NCBI GenBank assembly: GCA_003838065.1
Contig: QZAC01000101.1
Coordinates: forward strand, 1-5,502
Source of the DNA: Methanocalculus sp. MSAO_Arc2
GTDB taxonomy: Archaea > Halobacteriota > Methanomicrobia > Methanomicrobiales > Methanocorpusculaceae
DNA length: 5,502 bases
Reading direction: 5' to 3'
Shown: positions 4,656-5,502 of the stretch, in pieces
Numbering within the stretch: the first letter of the stretch is position 1
Layout: each line of letters starts with the position of its first letter
Translations under genes and position numbers: made by a program
The notes under the pieces: model-generated
Told to the model about the DNA's origin: nothing
The model's input: only the letters and a program-made list of their open reading frames with translations
Database searches by the model: none

Positions 4656-5502
4656 GATAAAAAAGTCAGATCTCTTCTCTGAAACGAGACTCATCAAAAA
4701 TATGGATGCATTTGAGCTTGATTATATTCCTGATCAGATCCTCTTCCGCGAGCAGCAACTCAGTGAGCTGTGCTTCCGGGTCAGTCCCGGATTCAATGGC
4801 GGCCGGCCGATGAGCACCATCTGCCGGGGCCAGCCGGGGACCGGGAAGACGCTGTCGGTGAAGTATCTCTTCTCTGAGATCGAGAGAACCCAGAAGAGAC
4901 TGGTCCCGGTCTATGTGAACTGCCAGACCCACAATACAACATATGCCGTCATCTCCCGGATCTACCAGCAGGTCATCGGAAATCCACCTCCGAGAAGCGG
5001 TATATCGAGATATTCGCTTTTAGATTGTCTCGCATTTAAAATGAGACAGAAAAAGATCGTCATCCTGGTCTGTCTGGATAATGTTGAATACCTGATATAT
5101 AATAAAACGATAAATGAGATCCTCCACCTGCTGCTCAGGATGTACCAGAGCCACCCTGATTGCCGTATCGGGGTGATCCTGGTAACAAATGTCATCGACC
5201 TTGATCTCTCAAAGAGCCTGGATCAAAGTGTCCTTTCTTCGCTTTCTGCTGATGATATCCCGTTTCCCCCCTATGCGGCAGAGGAGATTCACAAAATCCT
5301 CTTAAAACGGGTCAACCAGGCGGTTTTACCCGGGGTGATCCCGGCCGAGGTGCTGGAGCTTGTGGTGCAGAAGACACATGAGGCAGGAGATCTCAGTATC
5401 GGACTCGATCTCCTGAAGCGGGGTGTCCAGAAGGCTGAACGCAATGGGAGGTCTTCGGTTCGAAAAGAAGATATTCTTCTCAACTATCGGGATGCCCGGC
5501 AC
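4654..5502 (+). CDS. cdc6: Orc1/Cdc6-family AAA+ replication initiator, 3' end outside window
   Basis: Archaeal Orc1/Cdc6 proteins bind origins and help load the MCM helicase. The 283 visible codons cover the AAA+ ATPase and lid; the C-terminal winged-helix DNA-binding domain, about 100 residues in the family, lies past the right edge. Walker A is GQPGTGKT (59-66). The typical 'YVNCQTHNTTYAVISRI' strand-helix follows (87-103). Walker B is ILVCLDNVEYL (137-147), with Asp142 but Asn143 where Glu is usual. Sensor 1 is VTN (177-179). The Box VII region reads LDQSVLSSL (189-197), where relatives have LDPRVKSSL, so the Arg there is Ser192. It is followed by the typical IPFPPYAAEEI (202-212). Sensor 2 reads GDLSIGLDLL (245-254), with Ser248 where Arg is usual. 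ATP binding therefore looks intact but hydrolysis may be weak. An in-frame TAG at 4630 and no other start make ATG 4654 the likely start; Met17 is the alternative. There is no Shine-Dalgarno. Confidence 0.93.
   Translation, partial: MIKKSDLFSETRLIKNMDAFELDYIPDQILFREQQLSELCFRVSPGFNGGRPMSTICRGQPGTGKTLSVKYLFSEIERTQKRLVPVYVNCQTHNTTYAVISRIYQQVIGNPPPRSGISRYSLLDCLAFKMRQKKIVILVCLDNVEYLIYNKTINEILHLLLRMYQSHPDCRIGVILVTNVIDLDLSKSLDQSVLSSLSADDIPFPPYAAEEIHKILLKRVNQAVLPGVIPAEVLELVVQKTHEAGDLSIGLDLLKRGVQKAERNGRSSVRKEDILLNYRDARH

Overview
The window looks archaeal, most likely a methanogenic euryarchaeon of the Methanomicrobia/Methanomicrobiales type. The main reason is an Orc1/Cdc6-family AAA+ replication initiator, a family restricted to archaea and eukaryotes, together with TATA-like boxes and weak Shine-Dalgarno use. 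The lineage is inferred from the style of the proteins and was not tested by any search. Only two genes are certain: a complete ABC exporter (851-2716, minus) and the first 283 codons of an Orc1/Cdc6 paralogue (4654-5502, plus, running off the right edge).

Left end (1-850): the start of an IS21-type transposase gene leaves the window on the minus strand (1-92), with a strong Shine-Dalgarno and an IS21-like terminal region up to about position 198. It appears to be inserted in an older gene relic (about 199-415, minus) that has an open frame but no start codon. A small hairpin sits at 410-422. From 423 to 850 I see no gene, only AT-rich DNA.

Middle (851-3015): the exporter fuses six membrane helices to an intact ATPase domain and is probably a lipid or surface-oligosaccharide flippase/exporter. 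Its start may be coupled to a 14-codon leader ORF through an ATGA overlap. Upstream, minus-strand small ORFs follow each other with short overlaps (3774-3571, 3322-3005, 3015-2803). The last has a TATA-like box at leaderless spacing. None is recognisable.

Right half (3005-4653): this is 1.65 kb of accessory-looking DNA between the exporter side and the initiator gene. It holds frame-broken coding-like fragments, a 51-codon cysteine-containing ORF (3972-4127), and a start-less frame encoding Cys-Ala-Ser triplets whose copies differ only at synonymous positions. Next come six tandem 10-bp repeats (4311-4370), three copies of CCATGGTATG spaced 18-19 bp apart (4397-4443), an AT-rich stretch, and the orc/cdc6 gene. 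The order repeats, AT-rich DNA, initiator gene is that of a candidate replication origin or an autoregulatory region.

The initiator is unusual. Walker A is intact, but the Walker B glutamate is Asn, and the usual Box VII and sensor-2 arginines appear to be Ser. The whole window reads as a mobile-element landing site next to an auxiliary initiator locus, with much gene decay. No complete new multi-gene system can be demonstrated; the best leads are the repeat/initiator region and the cysteine-triplet peptide.
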